Positions 7,636 to 15,954 of a DNA stretch of 64,000 nt are shown here, piece by piece (positions within the stretch are counted from its first letter, which is position 1; the number at the start of each line of letters is the position of its first letter). The notes beneath the pieces were generated by a model. That model was not told the origin of the DNA and ran no database searches. It was given only the letters and a program-made list of their open reading frames with translations. The translations under genes were made by a program, and so were the position numbers. This DNA comes from Eubacterium sp. OM08-24 (lineage in GTDB: Bacteria > Bacillota > Clostridia > Oscillospirales > Acutalibacteraceae), in the NCBI RefSeq assembly GCF_003438075.1, contig NZ_QSTA01000002.1, forward strand, positions 1 to 64,000, written 5' to 3'.

Positions 7636-9399
7636 ATGATAAAACAAAATTTAAAATTGTTTTTTAAAACTAAAATAATATTTATTCCGGTTATCATACT
7701 GTTAGTATGTTTTTTGGGGAATCTTGTATATAGTTGTTATAGCTTTTCACTCAATAATGATGTATTAATATATTTAAAGAATTCTATAAAATTATGCTTA
7801 CTATCATTTGTAATATTATGTTTTACATCATATGAATTCTTTTACCTATATAAGCGTTGTTATATAGATGAAGCATTGTATTCACACAAAAATGGTAAGA
7901 CCAGGATTTTAACAAGTACTGTAACAGTTTTGTTGTTTATTCCGGCTTTAGAGTTCTTTAGCGCATTTGTATTTAATTTTGTTATATTTTTGTCATCCGG
8001 AATGAATGACTACAGTTATTTGTATCATATATTTTCAGTTTTATTTTTATATGTTTTTCTGGGTGGAATAATCCCGATTTTACTTGGCGTTTTTTTTGCT
8101 CAAAAGACGAAAAGGATTGTTTCATATGCTCTTATGGCGCTTATAATTTTCCTTGTGTCAAGTACATCTGACTTTATTCCGGGGGGTTTAAGCCAGGTTA
8201 CCAAAATTAATTTTTGGGAAGCAAAATATTTTCTTGCATATATTCTGCCAAATGATTTAGAGTGGTACATAAACCATGATTACGGTATGTATGCTGAAAT
8301 TTATAGATGGAATTTAATTATTTTCTGGATTTCTCTACTGTCATTTTTGTTTTTCAAACTTTGTCAAATAAAGAAAACCGCATTAAAAGCTGTTTTACTG
8401 TCATTAACACTATTAATTTCAACATTTAATCTGGTTGGCTACTTTTATGGTGGAAGCCATATTGAAAAGGGAGCTCAGCTTGACAGTATTTCAATGTCAG
8501 ATTATTTGTTTTATACTGAAAATGAGCAAAAGAACCAAGATCCGGATTTTGAAGTTACATCATACGATATGGATTTAAGCATTTACAGACAATTAGATGC
8601 CGAAGTATCAATGACTTTATCTGATACAGGTTTAGAGTATTACAATTTTACATTGTACCATGGATACAATGTTTTAAAGATAACTGATATTGAAGGAAAT
8701 GCTTTAAAATATAATCGTGAAGGAGATTATGTTACTGTAATAGGGAACGGAAACCTGCAACTTATAAACATAAAGTACAGCGGTTATTCACCTATATTAT
8801 ACAGTAATTATCAGGCGTGTTCTCTGCCCGGCTTTTTTGCATATTACCCTATTCCCGGATTTTACAAAATTACGGGTGATTATACCACATATAATCCGAT
8901 TGAGATAAAATCCGAAACAGAATTTAATATTCGAGTTGATTCAGCAAGGCAGTTTTATTCAAATCTTGATGAGGTAAAGAATGAGAAAAATTGTTTTGTC
9001 GGGGTTACAAGCTATCCTACGCTTTTTAGTGGATTTTATAAATCAAATTCGTCTGATATTTATAAGATTTATGCAATTACTGTAAAGGGGTGGGGATTGA
9101 GCGAAATAGATGAAGAATATACAGACGAAATTCAGAAATACATTAATGAGTTGGATAACAATAGCAGCAATAAATTAAATCTCAAAGAATATACTATTAT
9201 TCAGACAAATGAAATGCTTTCTTCTAATTGTATTTATGATGGAATATTTTTAGGAGATGATACAGTTTTTATTAATAAAGCAACTGATGAGGAAACAAAG
9301 AAGCAAGTTGCTGAAATACTTCTTGCTCAAAGAGATATGGGCTATTCTAAATATGTAGAAAAAGCCGTGGTTGACTCCGAAAGTATAAATGATAATTAA
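7636..9399 (+). CDS. Large ABC-transporter membrane protein with extracellular domain
   Basis: A 587-residue integral membrane protein. Several hydrophobic helices fill residues 1-280. A long polar, Tyr/Asn-rich region (about 290-570) with few hydrophobic spans would lie outside the cell or as a soluble domain. The next two genes encode an ABC ATPase and a second membrane protein in the same direction, so it is probably a permease of that transporter. Position behind a bacteriocin-like tail recalls bacteriocin export and self-immunity operons (membrane protein then ATPase), which is inference. No peptidase motif such as HExxH is visible. Confidence 0.6.
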   Translation: MIKQNLKLFFKTKIIFIPVIILLVCFLGNLVYSCYSFSLNNDVLIYLKNSIKLCLLSFVILCFTSYEFFYLYKRCYIDEALYSHKNGKTRILTSTVTVLLFIPALEFFSAFVFNFVIFLSSGMNDYSYLYHIFSVLFLYVFLGGIIPILLGVFFAQKTKRIVSYALMALIIFLVSSTSDFIPGGLSQVTKINFWEAKYFLAYILPNDLEWYINHDYGMYAEIYRWNLIIFWISLLSFLFFKLCQIKKTALKAVLLSLTLLISTFNLVGYFYGGSHIEKGAQLDSISMSDYLFYTENEQKNQDPDFEVTSYDMDLSIYRQLDAEVSMTLSDTGLEYYNFTLYHGYNVLKITDIEGNALKYNREGDYVTVIGNGNLQLINIKYSGYSPILYSNYQACSLPGFFAYYPIPGFYKITGDYTTYNPIEIKSETEFNIRVDSARQFYSNLDEVKNEKNCFVGVTSYPTLFSGFYKSNSSDIYKIYAITVKGWGLSEIDEEYTDEIQKYINELDNNSSNKLNLKEYTIIQTNEMLSSNCIYDGIFLGDDTVFINKATDEETKKQVAEILLAQRDMGYSKYVEKAVVDSESINDN

Positions 9400-9418
9400 C
9401 AAGGAAGAAGGTGTAATT

Positions 9419-10237
9419 GTGCTGATTTTGAAGAACTGCACTAAGTCTTTTAAGAAAACAAAAGCTTTAAATGATTTTTCCTGCGAATTTAAGCACGGTA
9501 TTTATGGCTTGCTTGGGCCAAACGGTTCCGGCAAAACTACTATGATGAGATGTATATGCGGTTTGCTTTCTCCCGAAAAGGGAAGCATTGAGTGCGATTG
9601 TGAAAATATAGGATATTTGCCTCAGCAGTTTGGTGCTATGAAGTCATTGACTGTATATGAAACTATGAGATATTTTGCCACATTAAAGAAAATACCTAAG
9701 TCAAATCAAGACAATGAAATCAGATATTGCATTGATTTGGTCAACCTAAGTGATAAAATTAAAAACAAAGTGGGTTCGCTGTCAGGAGGTATGGTTCGAC
9801 GATTGGGAATAGCCCAAGCTATAATGGGAAATCCTGAAATTGTTTTGTTTGATGAACCGACTGCAGGTCTTGATCCTGAGGAGAGAGTAAGATTTAAATC
9901 TCTTTTAAGGAAAATAAAAAATGATAAAACTATTATTATTTCTACTCACATTGTTTCGGACGTAAAATCAATATGTGATGAGATTGTTATAATTAATGAG
10001 GGAAGAAATGTTGTTCAGGGAACTTGCAGCGATATTACTTCTATCGGAAATGAAAAAGTTTTTCTTTTAGACGAAGAATATGAAAATAATTTAGAGGGAA
10101 ATTATTATGTTAAAGACAGAATCAGTAAGGATAATAAAAATTATATAATCGTTCTCTCAAGTAATTTTATTGAGCAGGGAGTGAGTATTAACGCTGATAT
10201 AGAGGATGGATATTTATGTGCCTTAAAAGATATATAA
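9419..10237 (+). CDS. ABC transporter ATP-binding protein
   Basis: ATPase of 272 residues that would power the neighbouring membrane proteins. Walker A is GPNGSGKTT, the Q loop is YLPQQFG, the signature is SLSGGMVRRLG, Walker B is IVLFDEPTAGLDP and the switch His is in STHIVS. The frame is open from 9389, but AGAAGG seven bases before the GTG at 9419 makes that the likely start. The C-terminus overlaps the next gene by 22 bases. It belongs to the multidrug/bacteriocin-export type of ATPases. Confidence 0.9.
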   Translation: MLILKNCTKSFKKTKALNDFSCEFKHGIYGLLGPNGSGKTTMMRCICGLLSPEKGSIECDCENIGYLPQQFGAMKSLTVYETMRYFATLKKIPKSNQDNEIRYCIDLVNLSDKIKNKVGSLSGGMVRRLGIAQAIMGNPEIVLFDEPTAGLDPEERVRFKSLLRKIKNDKTIIISTHIVSDVKSICDEIVIINEGRNVVQGTCSDITSIGNEKVFLLDEEYENNLEGNYYVKDRISKDNKNYIIVLSSNFIEQGVSINADIEDGYLCALKDI

Positions 10238-10869
10238 ACCGCCTTTCATTAATACAATTAACACTTAAAGGAATGGGAATTCTCTATATTGTACCTGTTG
10301 TTTTTTTATTTCTTGTACTTCCTTTTTTAACATATTTGGATTTTGCTAAAGGATATTCACCCGAACAATGTTATTTTTCAACATACATAATGTTACAAAT
10401 TTTTTGCCCATTTTTTGCTGTATGGTGGACTTTATTTGGTTTCAGAGAGTATGTAGAGGGCAGGATCAGAGAACTATTGCTTGTTTATAAAAAAAGTCTT
10501 ATAGTTGAACTTTTTCTTGTGTTTGCTTTTTATTTCCTGCATATATGTGTATTGCTTGGTTTATATTGTATAATACTAAATTTTAATTATTTCAATTATA
10601 TTTTTATATTTTTTGTTCAGGCATTTGCTTTTTTTAGTATTAGTTTTTCAATATCTATAATTTTAAAAAATATAGCAATTCCTTTTATTATCAGTGTGTG
10701 TTACGAAATATTTTGCATGACTGCCAATATTGACTTTCTTAAGTTTATTAATATGCTTTCATCTGATATTCCAAGCAGCACCATGGACATAATATGTCCA
10801 TATATTTTTATATTGATAAGTAGTATATTTGTTTTTGTGTTATCAAATTCTTGTTTCAAACGTTTGTAA
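10216..10869 (+). CDS. ABC transporter permease-like membrane protein
   Basis: A 217-residue, very hydrophobic protein with about six predicted membrane spans and almost no soluble part. It begins within the end of the ATPase gene with a GAGGATGG ribosome site, so the two are translationally coupled. It probably pairs with the ATPase and the 587-residue membrane protein. There is no obvious terminator before the next region. Confidence 0.7.
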   Translation: MCLKRYINRLSLIQLTLKGMGILYIVPVVFLFLVLPFLTYLDFAKGYSPEQCYFSTYIMLQIFCPFFAVWWTLFGFREYVEGRIRELLLVYKKSLIVELFLVFAFYFLHICVLLGLYCIILNFNYFNYIFIFFVQAFAFFSISFSISIILKNIAIPFIISVCYEIFCMTANIDFLKFINMLSSDIPSSTMDIICPYIFILISSIFVFVLSNSCFKRL

Positions 10870-10904
10870 TATTTTTATAATTATATAATACCTGATTATA
10901 CATA

Positions 10905-10935
10905 TCCAAAATTTGCATAGCAGAAAACAAAGATA
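10905..10935 (+). repeat. Dispersed boundary motif, copy 2
   Basis: This copy (AATTTGCATAGCAGAAAACA then AAGATAAGCTA) separates the agr/ABC block from the mobilization block of element A. It shares AACAAAGATAAGCTA exactly with copy 6 at 42356. Confidence 0.5.
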
Positions 10936-10937
10936 AG

Positions 10938-11066
10938 CTACTTGCGTATATCAGCATAATACTGTTCAAACTTAATCTCTCCTGCAACCGCCTTATCCCT
11001 CAAACTTGACGCAAACCGTGACCATTTCTCAAATTCGGAAATGGTCATTTTCTTATGCTTACCCAA
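10938..11066 (-). CDS. Small 42-residue protein of unknown function
   Basis: A short minus-strand frame beginning at TTG (11066), with AAGGAGG eight bases upstream. It encodes MGKHKKMTISEFEKWSRF and ends EQYYADIRK. The ribosome site is the main support. It takes the place where element B has its excisionase and HTH genes, so it could be a reduced accessory gene or the end of an eroded one. No family recognised. Confidence 0.4.
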   Translation of the reverse strand: MGKHKKMTISEFEKWSRFASSLRDKAVAGEIKFEQYYADIRK

Positions 11067-11102
11067 CAATCAAACAACCTCCTTTTAGAAAAAAACTATG
11101 AA

Positions 11103-11212
11103 AAGCAGGTTAAAGTGGGGCGTCTCCCCACGGAGTCACATCAGACGGCAGAGCCGACTGTTATGCGGTTTTGCAGTATGTCAAAAATCAGAATTTGAGG
11201 GGTCTATCAGAA
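11103..11212 (+). other. Probable origin of transfer (oriT) of element A
   Basis: About 110 bases nearly identical to 52473-52582 in element B, directly upstream of mobC and the relaxase. They contain the inverted repeat GTGGGG-CGTCT-CCCCAC (11115-11131) and a second short hairpin, CGGC-AGA-GCCG. Non-coding conservation plus hairpins next to mobilization genes is what an oriT looks like. The nick site is not identified. Confidence 0.6.
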
Positions 11213-11614
11213 ATGAGCGAAAATAAAAAGAAATATGCCTATTGGATGAAGCCTTCAATGGTTGAAGAAATAACAGAAATGCTTGATGATGCAAATGCAA
11301 CTTCAAAGAGCGATTTTGTCTGTCAGGCTGTTCAGTTTTACATTGGTTATCTACATCAGCAAAAATGTATTGATTATCTCTCACCAATACTCGCACAAAC
11401 CATTAAAAGTGAAATTGAAAGCGTGGAAAAGAATGTTTCTGAAATGCTGTTCAAGATGGCTGTTGAACAGGCAAAGCTAAGTAATGTTATATCAGCAACA
11501 AATCAGATTGATAAAGTTTCATTATCATCGCTGAATAATCTCTGTGCAGAAGAAGTCGCAAGGAACAACGGTATCATAACATTTGAAAATGCGTACAAAT
11601 TTCAACGAGGTTAA
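11213..11614 (+). CDS. mobC: MobC-like mobilization accessory protein
   Basis: A 133-residue protein whose N-terminal 50 residues (YAYWMKPSMVEEI, then KSDFVCQAVQFYIGYL) fit a ribbon-helix-helix oriT-binding protein. A helical segment follows. It should bind oriT, bend the DNA and recruit the relaxase encoded three bases downstream. I chose the ATG at 11213, not the upstream frame start at 11171, because the element B copy is conserved from this point and GAGGGG precedes it. Element B carries a near-identical copy at 52583. Confidence 0.8.
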   Translation: MSENKKKYAYWMKPSMVEEITEMLDDANATSKSDFVCQAVQFYIGYLHQQKCIDYLSPILAQTIKSEIESVEKNVSEMLFKMAVEQAKLSNVISATNQIDKVSLSSLNNLCAEEVARNNGIITFENAYKFQRG

Positions 11615-11617
11615 TCT

Positions 11618-12876
11618 ATGCCGAAGATTATTTTTACAAGCCGATATATAAAAAATCCTGCATCATCAAATGCAGGTAAGCTGATAAAATATATGGGCAC
11701 TCGTGAGGGTGTTGAAAAACTGCCAAACGGTATCGATAACTCTCCTGCTACCAAGAAACAAAATGACTTAATCTGCACTGCACTAAAAACTGTTCCGGAA
11801 GCTTGGGATTATCCCGAGATGAAGTCTTATCTTGAAAATAAGACAAAGTCTAACGCAACAGAATTCCTCAACGAATTTCTTGAACGCAACGCAGACAGGA
11901 TAGGCGGTGTTAAAAAGTTAGTTTCATATTATGCCGAAAGACCGGGTGTTGAGAAGTTAGGGAAACATGGATTGTTTTCTCAAACTGATGACAAGATAAA
12001 TCTTGATGAGGTAGCTGAAGAAGTTTCAAATCACAATGGAATTGTGTGGACTCATGTCATTAGTCTTAAAAGAGAAGATGCTGAAAGACTTGGCTACAAC
12101 AATGCAAATGCGTGGAAAAGTCTTGTGAGAAGAAATGTTTTAGAAATTGCCAAGGCTCATAAAATAGAGCCAAGCGATTTGCAATGGTACGGAGCATTTC
12201 ATAACACAACACAGCATCCTCACATACATCTGCTTGTTTATTCTAAATCAGGACAAGGCTATCTTACTAACAATGGCATTGAGAGTATGCGTAGTTCATT
12301 CGGCAATGATATTTTCAGAAATGAGCAATACAAACTGTTTGAAATGCTGACAGAAATCCGTGACGAACTTAAAAATGAGGCAAAGAATGTAATTGATGAT
12401 TTAATTTCAAATATTGATTCAGATGTTTATGTTTCCGATAAAATGGTTGAACTGTTCAGAAAACTTGATGAACAGCTCAGAAATTACAACGGCAGATTGA
12501 TGTATGGCTATCTTCCTAAATCAATCAAAGGAACCGTCAACAATATTGTGGCGGAACTTGCAAAGGATAAAAATTTGTCAAAAGTATCAAGAACTATATT
12601 TTGAAGTCGGTCAATTTATTATCTAAAGCAACCCCGTCATACGAAATTGATAAATCAAGTGTTGAGCAATCTGTTTCAGGAATAGTCCTCACACTCGCAA
12701 AATTGATTGCAAACAGTTGCAAGCGTAAACAAGCTAAATTATTCGGTCAGGTTGACAGCAAACTGAAATCCAAGCTTAAAGAGAAAAAGGTTGCTCACGG
12801 ACTTAAAACCGACAGAACGGTTAATCAGAATGAAATCGAAAATGATGAAGAGCAGGTATTTACAGTGTCAATGTAA
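11618..12876 (+). pseudogene. MobL-type relaxase, broken by an internal deletion
   Basis: Compared with the intact 452-residue relaxase of element B, this copy is collinear up to about residue 322, then loses roughly 100 bases and shifts frame. Translation ends at 12604 with an altered tail, and the original C-terminus continues as a separate frame at 12601-12876. The catalytic N-terminal domain is preserved, including the histidine cluster HNTTQHPHIHLLVY. The truncated protein might still nick DNA, but the C-terminal part is gone. The start has GAGG upstream and follows mobC directly. Confidence 0.85.
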
Positions 12877-13048
12877 ACCTCCTGTTGAGCCACGTGTCGC
12901 CCGTGTTGCGATTTTATTGCAATCAGCAGGAAAGTAATCGAAATTCTAAATTAAAACCGACACAGGCGATATTTAAAAAATTCAGATTTGGTCTGGATAT
13001 TCAGATGAATTTATGGTATGTTGTTGTACTTGAAAAGGAGCTGATATT

Positions 13049-14266
13049 ATGTCAACAAAGAAATTACTTACTAACGGCAACGCTTTCAAAAGGACGGATA
13101 GTCGTTGGGGCGGTGTTGTTTGGTATATGGATGAGCAAGGCGAACGAAAAAGGAAGAGCTTTTCCGGTACAACAAAAGCCGAAGTCAACAAGAAAATGAC
13201 TGAATATATTGTGGTGTTCAACGACTCAATAATTGAGTCGCAAGAAACAAAGAAAAGACTTCGGGACAGTATGCAGAACTGGCTTGAGGTATTTAAGTTC
13301 CCATCTGTTGAACGGACTACTTATGACAGATACGAATGTACAGCGAAAAATCAAATCTATCCGTATATCGGCGATAAAGTGGTCGGAGATGTCAAGTCGG
13401 CAGATATTAAAAAGTTACTCAACGATAAGATGAACGAAGGCTATGCTTACACTACGGTTAAGAAAGTGCATAATGTGCTGAATGAATATTTCCGCTATCT
13501 CACCCAGCAAGAGTACATTGACAGAAATCCTATGATAAGTGCGCCCATGATTAAGAAGAGCAACTTTCTGGCGGCTCAGGACAAAGAAAATCTTCCGACG
13601 AGCGAAACCATAACGGTATTCACGCCGGAAGAGATTAAAATATTCAAAGATGAAGCGTTCAGCACATTCTCAAACGGCAAGAGAAAATATCAGCAAGCCG
13701 CCGCATATATACTTATGCTGAATACGGGCTTGCGGACAGGTGAGGTGCTCGGTCTTCTCAACAGCGACATTGACTTTGAAAATCGTGTTATGCACCTTAA
13801 CAGAGGTGTAAAGGAAATATCAAAGCGTGACAGAGTAACGGCAGAAAAAGGACGAGAAATCAAGGTTGGCAAGCTGAAAAGTGCCACCAGCAAACGAGAT
13901 GTTCCGCTGAACGATACGGCGATTGAAATGATACTTGACCTGAGAAAAGAATTCTACTTTGGAGAGGACTCACCGCTGATACCCGATGAAAACGGCAACT
14001 TCACCCGACCGGTAAATTTCCGCAAACGCTATTACAGAATCCTCAAAGCCGCAGGTATAGAAACCAAAGGTTTGCACTCGCTCCGCCACACCTTCGCCAC
14101 CAACCTTGTAAACGGAATAAAGCAACCTGTCGGCTCAATCAAATCCTTAACCCCAAGACAGGTGGCAGATTTGCTTGGGCACACAACTTCTGAAATTACG
14201 GAACTGTATTATGTAAAAAGAGATTTGACCAAGCTGAATGGGATTACGGATGGATTTAATCTGTAA
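13049..14266 (+). CDS. int: Tyrosine site-specific integrase of element A
   Basis: A 405-residue phage-type integrase expected to recombine att sites in tRNA-Trp. It has an N-terminal arm-binding domain, a core-binding SAM-like domain (about 60-170), and a catalytic domain with Arg in NTGLRTGEVLGL, His-x-x-Arg in LHSLRHTFATN, His in LLGHTTSEIT and Tyr in ELYYVKRD. The catalytic set is complete. AAGGAG precedes the ATG. It is about 97 percent identical by eye to the element B integrase, so the two enzymes probably act on each other's sites. Confidence 0.92.
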   Translation: MSTKKLLTNGNAFKRTDSRWGGVVWYMDEQGERKRKSFSGTTKAEVNKKMTEYIVVFNDSIIESQETKKRLRDSMQNWLEVFKFPSVERTTYDRYECTAKNQIYPYIGDKVVGDVKSADIKKLLNDKMNEGYAYTTVKKVHNVLNEYFRYLTQQEYIDRNPMISAPMIKKSNFLAAQDKENLPTSETITVFTPEEIKIFKDEAFSTFSNGKRKYQQAAAYILMLNTGLRTGEVLGLLNSDIDFENRVMHLNRGVKEISKRDRVTAEKGREIKVGKLKSATSKRDVPLNDTAIEMILDLRKEFYFGEDSPLIPDENGNFTRPVNFRKRYYRILKAAGIETKGLHSLRHTFATNLVNGIKQPVGSIKSLTPRQVADLLGHTTSEITELYYVKRDLTKLNGITDGFNL

Positions 14267-14485
14267 AAAGGAACTTTTTTACAGATCGTATGAACCTCTT
14301 AAATGCAAAAACATGGTATTTTAAGGATTGTACTGTTGCCTTTATGCCCGAGATACATTCCAGAATTGAAAACTAACAGAAAGTTGAATGAACTTCAAAG
14401 GAAAAATCTCTGTGAAGTTACTAAGTCTTTCAGATAATTAGAATTTGTATTTGCCCTTTCTTGCAAACTTTGAGTATATAAAAGT
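14267..14485. other. Non-coding spacer after integrase A
   Basis: No frame with a ribosome site or recognisable product is visible. The wider gap (14267-14675) holds the inverted-repeat element at 14486-14590 and a terminator at 14615-14644. Confidence 0.4.
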
Positions 14486-14590
14486 GCTACACAAAACTAA
14501 AAATAATTACATCTCGGTTTGTGTTTTTCCTGGTAAAAATGCAGGCTCAATTTTCATATGCACTGAGATGTAGTGAAAGTTTTGTGTAGC
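14486..14590. repeat. 105-bp inverted-repeat element (MITE-like)
   Basis: Begins GCTACACAAAACT and ends AGTTTTGTGTAGC, a perfect 13-bp terminal inverted repeat. A further imperfect match follows inward (TACATCTC / GAGATGTA). It has no coding capacity. Size and structure fit a miniature inverted-repeat element or an IS remnant, but a long hairpin RNA is not excluded. Only one copy is seen in the window. Confidence 0.45.
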
Positions 14591-14614
14591 AGCAAATGAG
14601 CCGTGCTTTTTTCG

Positions 14615-14644
14615 TGCGTAGCTCTTTATGGCTGCGCATTTTTT
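14615..14644 (+). terminator. Intrinsic terminator
   Basis: The stem TGCGTAGC / GCTGCGCA with an eight-base loop is followed by TTTTTT. It would end plus-strand transcription from the integrase and separate it from the minus-strand gene at 14676. Confidence 0.6.
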
Positions 14645-14675
14645 ATGTAATTATTATAGTTTTATGTACGGCGTT

Positions 14676-15290
14676 TTAAGGTTTTGATTCTCTTTCATTT
14701 TCCCTGATTATGTTTATAAAAATCACTCTGACCGCATAAGCAAGTTCTTCAACAAAAAAATCTTCCTCTTCAAAACGGAGATTCAATTCATCATTTCTTA
14801 GAGTGTTTTTTGCGTGGTAAATTTCTGACGTTGAATACTCGTTTTCAGTCGGGGCATTGTCCTGACGAATTTTTAAATAATTTTTACAGCGTTTTCCGTC
14901 CTCGCTGAATGCAAATGTGTAGTAATGCAGATTTTCGTTTGCTTCAAAGAAAAAGTCCTGCAAGCCGTCAGCACCTGAAAACTTTCTTGTGTATGAGTGA
15001 ATTCCCTGTACTGTTTTGTAAATTTCTCTGTATTGATATTCTGAAAGAAATAAGTTGCAGTTAATGGCTCTGTAAATATTATTAAATTCGCTTGTGTAAT
15101 AGTCCCAGCCTGTTTTTTTGCCGACATCAGTACCGGGGATGTTGTTGAAATTATCGCTTTCTCTGAGCGCATAAATTATCTGAAGCAGTGGGTTCAGTAT
15201 ATCATTGATAATCATTTCGTTGCATTTGTTCTGCTCAATTTTTTGGAATTCTTTTGATTTATCAAATACTGTAATTGTTCTTCTTTCCAT
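14676..15290 (-). CDS. Uncharacterised protein of the WYL-regulated module
   Basis: A soluble 204-residue protein, acidic, with no membrane segment or catalytic motif that I recognise. The N-terminus (RRTITVFDKSKEFQKIEQNK) is followed by helical segments. The ATG at 15290 is preceded by AAGGAG at seven bases, better than the upstream TTG at 15308. It follows the frameshifted gene at 15305-15771 within about 14 bases, and both share the promoter at 15820-15850. Function unknown; context suggests a partner of the WYL module. Confidence 0.6.
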   Translation of the reverse strand: MERRTITVFDKSKEFQKIEQNKCNEMIINDILNPLLQIIYALRESDNFNNIPGTDVGKKTGWDYYTSEFNNIYRAINCNLFLSEYQYREIYKTVQGIHSYTRKFSGADGLQDFFFEANENLHYYTFAFSEDGKRCKNYLKIRQDNAPTENEYSTSEIYHAKNTLRNDELNLRFEEEDFFVEELAYAVRVIFINIIRENERESKP

Positions 15291-15304
15291 AACAATTCTC
15301 CTTT

Positions 15305-15771
15305 TCAAAAAATATTCTCAGATGAATCTGTTACCCGAACATAGTCTCCTATCCTGATTAAAGCTCCTTTAAAGCTGCTTATAATAATATCCCCAAATTC
15401 TGAATAATCGGGATTGTCAAAGTTGCACACATATGCAAGAACATATTGACCGCAGCAGAGTGTTTCGAATTCCCACTCTTCCTTGTTATCGCTGACAAAC
15501 AATAACGCTATAGTGTTGCCGGTTTCAATGACGTGATAAACAAGACGATCATATTCTTCTTCAAATCTGTCAACGACTTCAGCATACCTTTTATCGTAGT
15601 TAATGGTGTCAATAGTCCCCAGCAGACCTTTACAGGTTATGTATGAGTAATAAGGCTTATCCTCCTTAAAATATTTTAATATATATTCGGTCGCAGATTA
15701 AATGTTTTTGTTAATTCCTCCAATCTTTTAACAGTTTCTTCTTTCTTCGCTTCTTTTGAAATTTTGCTCAT
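15305..15771 (-). pseudogene. Uncharacterised gene interrupted by a single-base frameshift
   Basis: The ATG at 15771 opens a frame (MSKISKEAKKEETVKRLEEL, then TKTFNLRPNIY) that stops at about 15680. The next frame continues without a start codon from near 15695 (EYILKYFKEDKPYYSYITCK) to the stop at 15305. Restoring one G in the CCGAAT near 15695 would give a continuous protein of about 155 residues. The product is soluble and of unknown family. It is either a decayed gene or a sequencing error at a G pair. It is the first gene of the minus-strand transcript driven from 15820-15850. Confidence 0.55.
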
Positions 15772-15819
15772 TTAAATTCCGCCTTCCTTAATTATTCATT
15801 TGTTCAGCTGACATTGACT

Positions 15820-15850
15820 ATTATATCAATCAGTCAGGCGGAGTTTTCCG
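15820..15850 (-). promoter_or_regulatory. Promoter with CGG-N6-CCG element, copy 1
   Basis: Read on the minus strand, CGGAAAACTCCG (15850-15839) lies 13 bases before TATAAT (15825-15820). The same element and the same 13-base spacing occur at the two plus-strand promoters of this module. Confidence 0.6.
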
Positions 15851-15899
15851 CTTAAACTTAAATTTAAAATATTTTTTATTTAAAATTTTTGCAGAAAGT

Positions 15900-15930
15900 T
15901 GGAAAAAACCGAGCAAATGTGTGATATAAT
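15900..15930 (+). promoter_or_regulatory. Promoter with TGG-N6-CCG element, copy 2
   Basis: TGGAAAAAACCG (15900-15911) is followed after 13 bases by TATAAT (15925-15930), upstream of the WYL regulator. The bases after CCG (AGCAAAT) are shared with the copy at 18146. The element covers the normal -35 position. Confidence 0.65.
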
Positions 15931-15954
15931 GAATTTGAAACGGAGGCAAGTAAA

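Noticed and set aside
12885..13199. Plus-strand frame overlapping the start of integrase A
   Set aside because: Overlaps the well-supported integrase in another frame and has no ribosome site.
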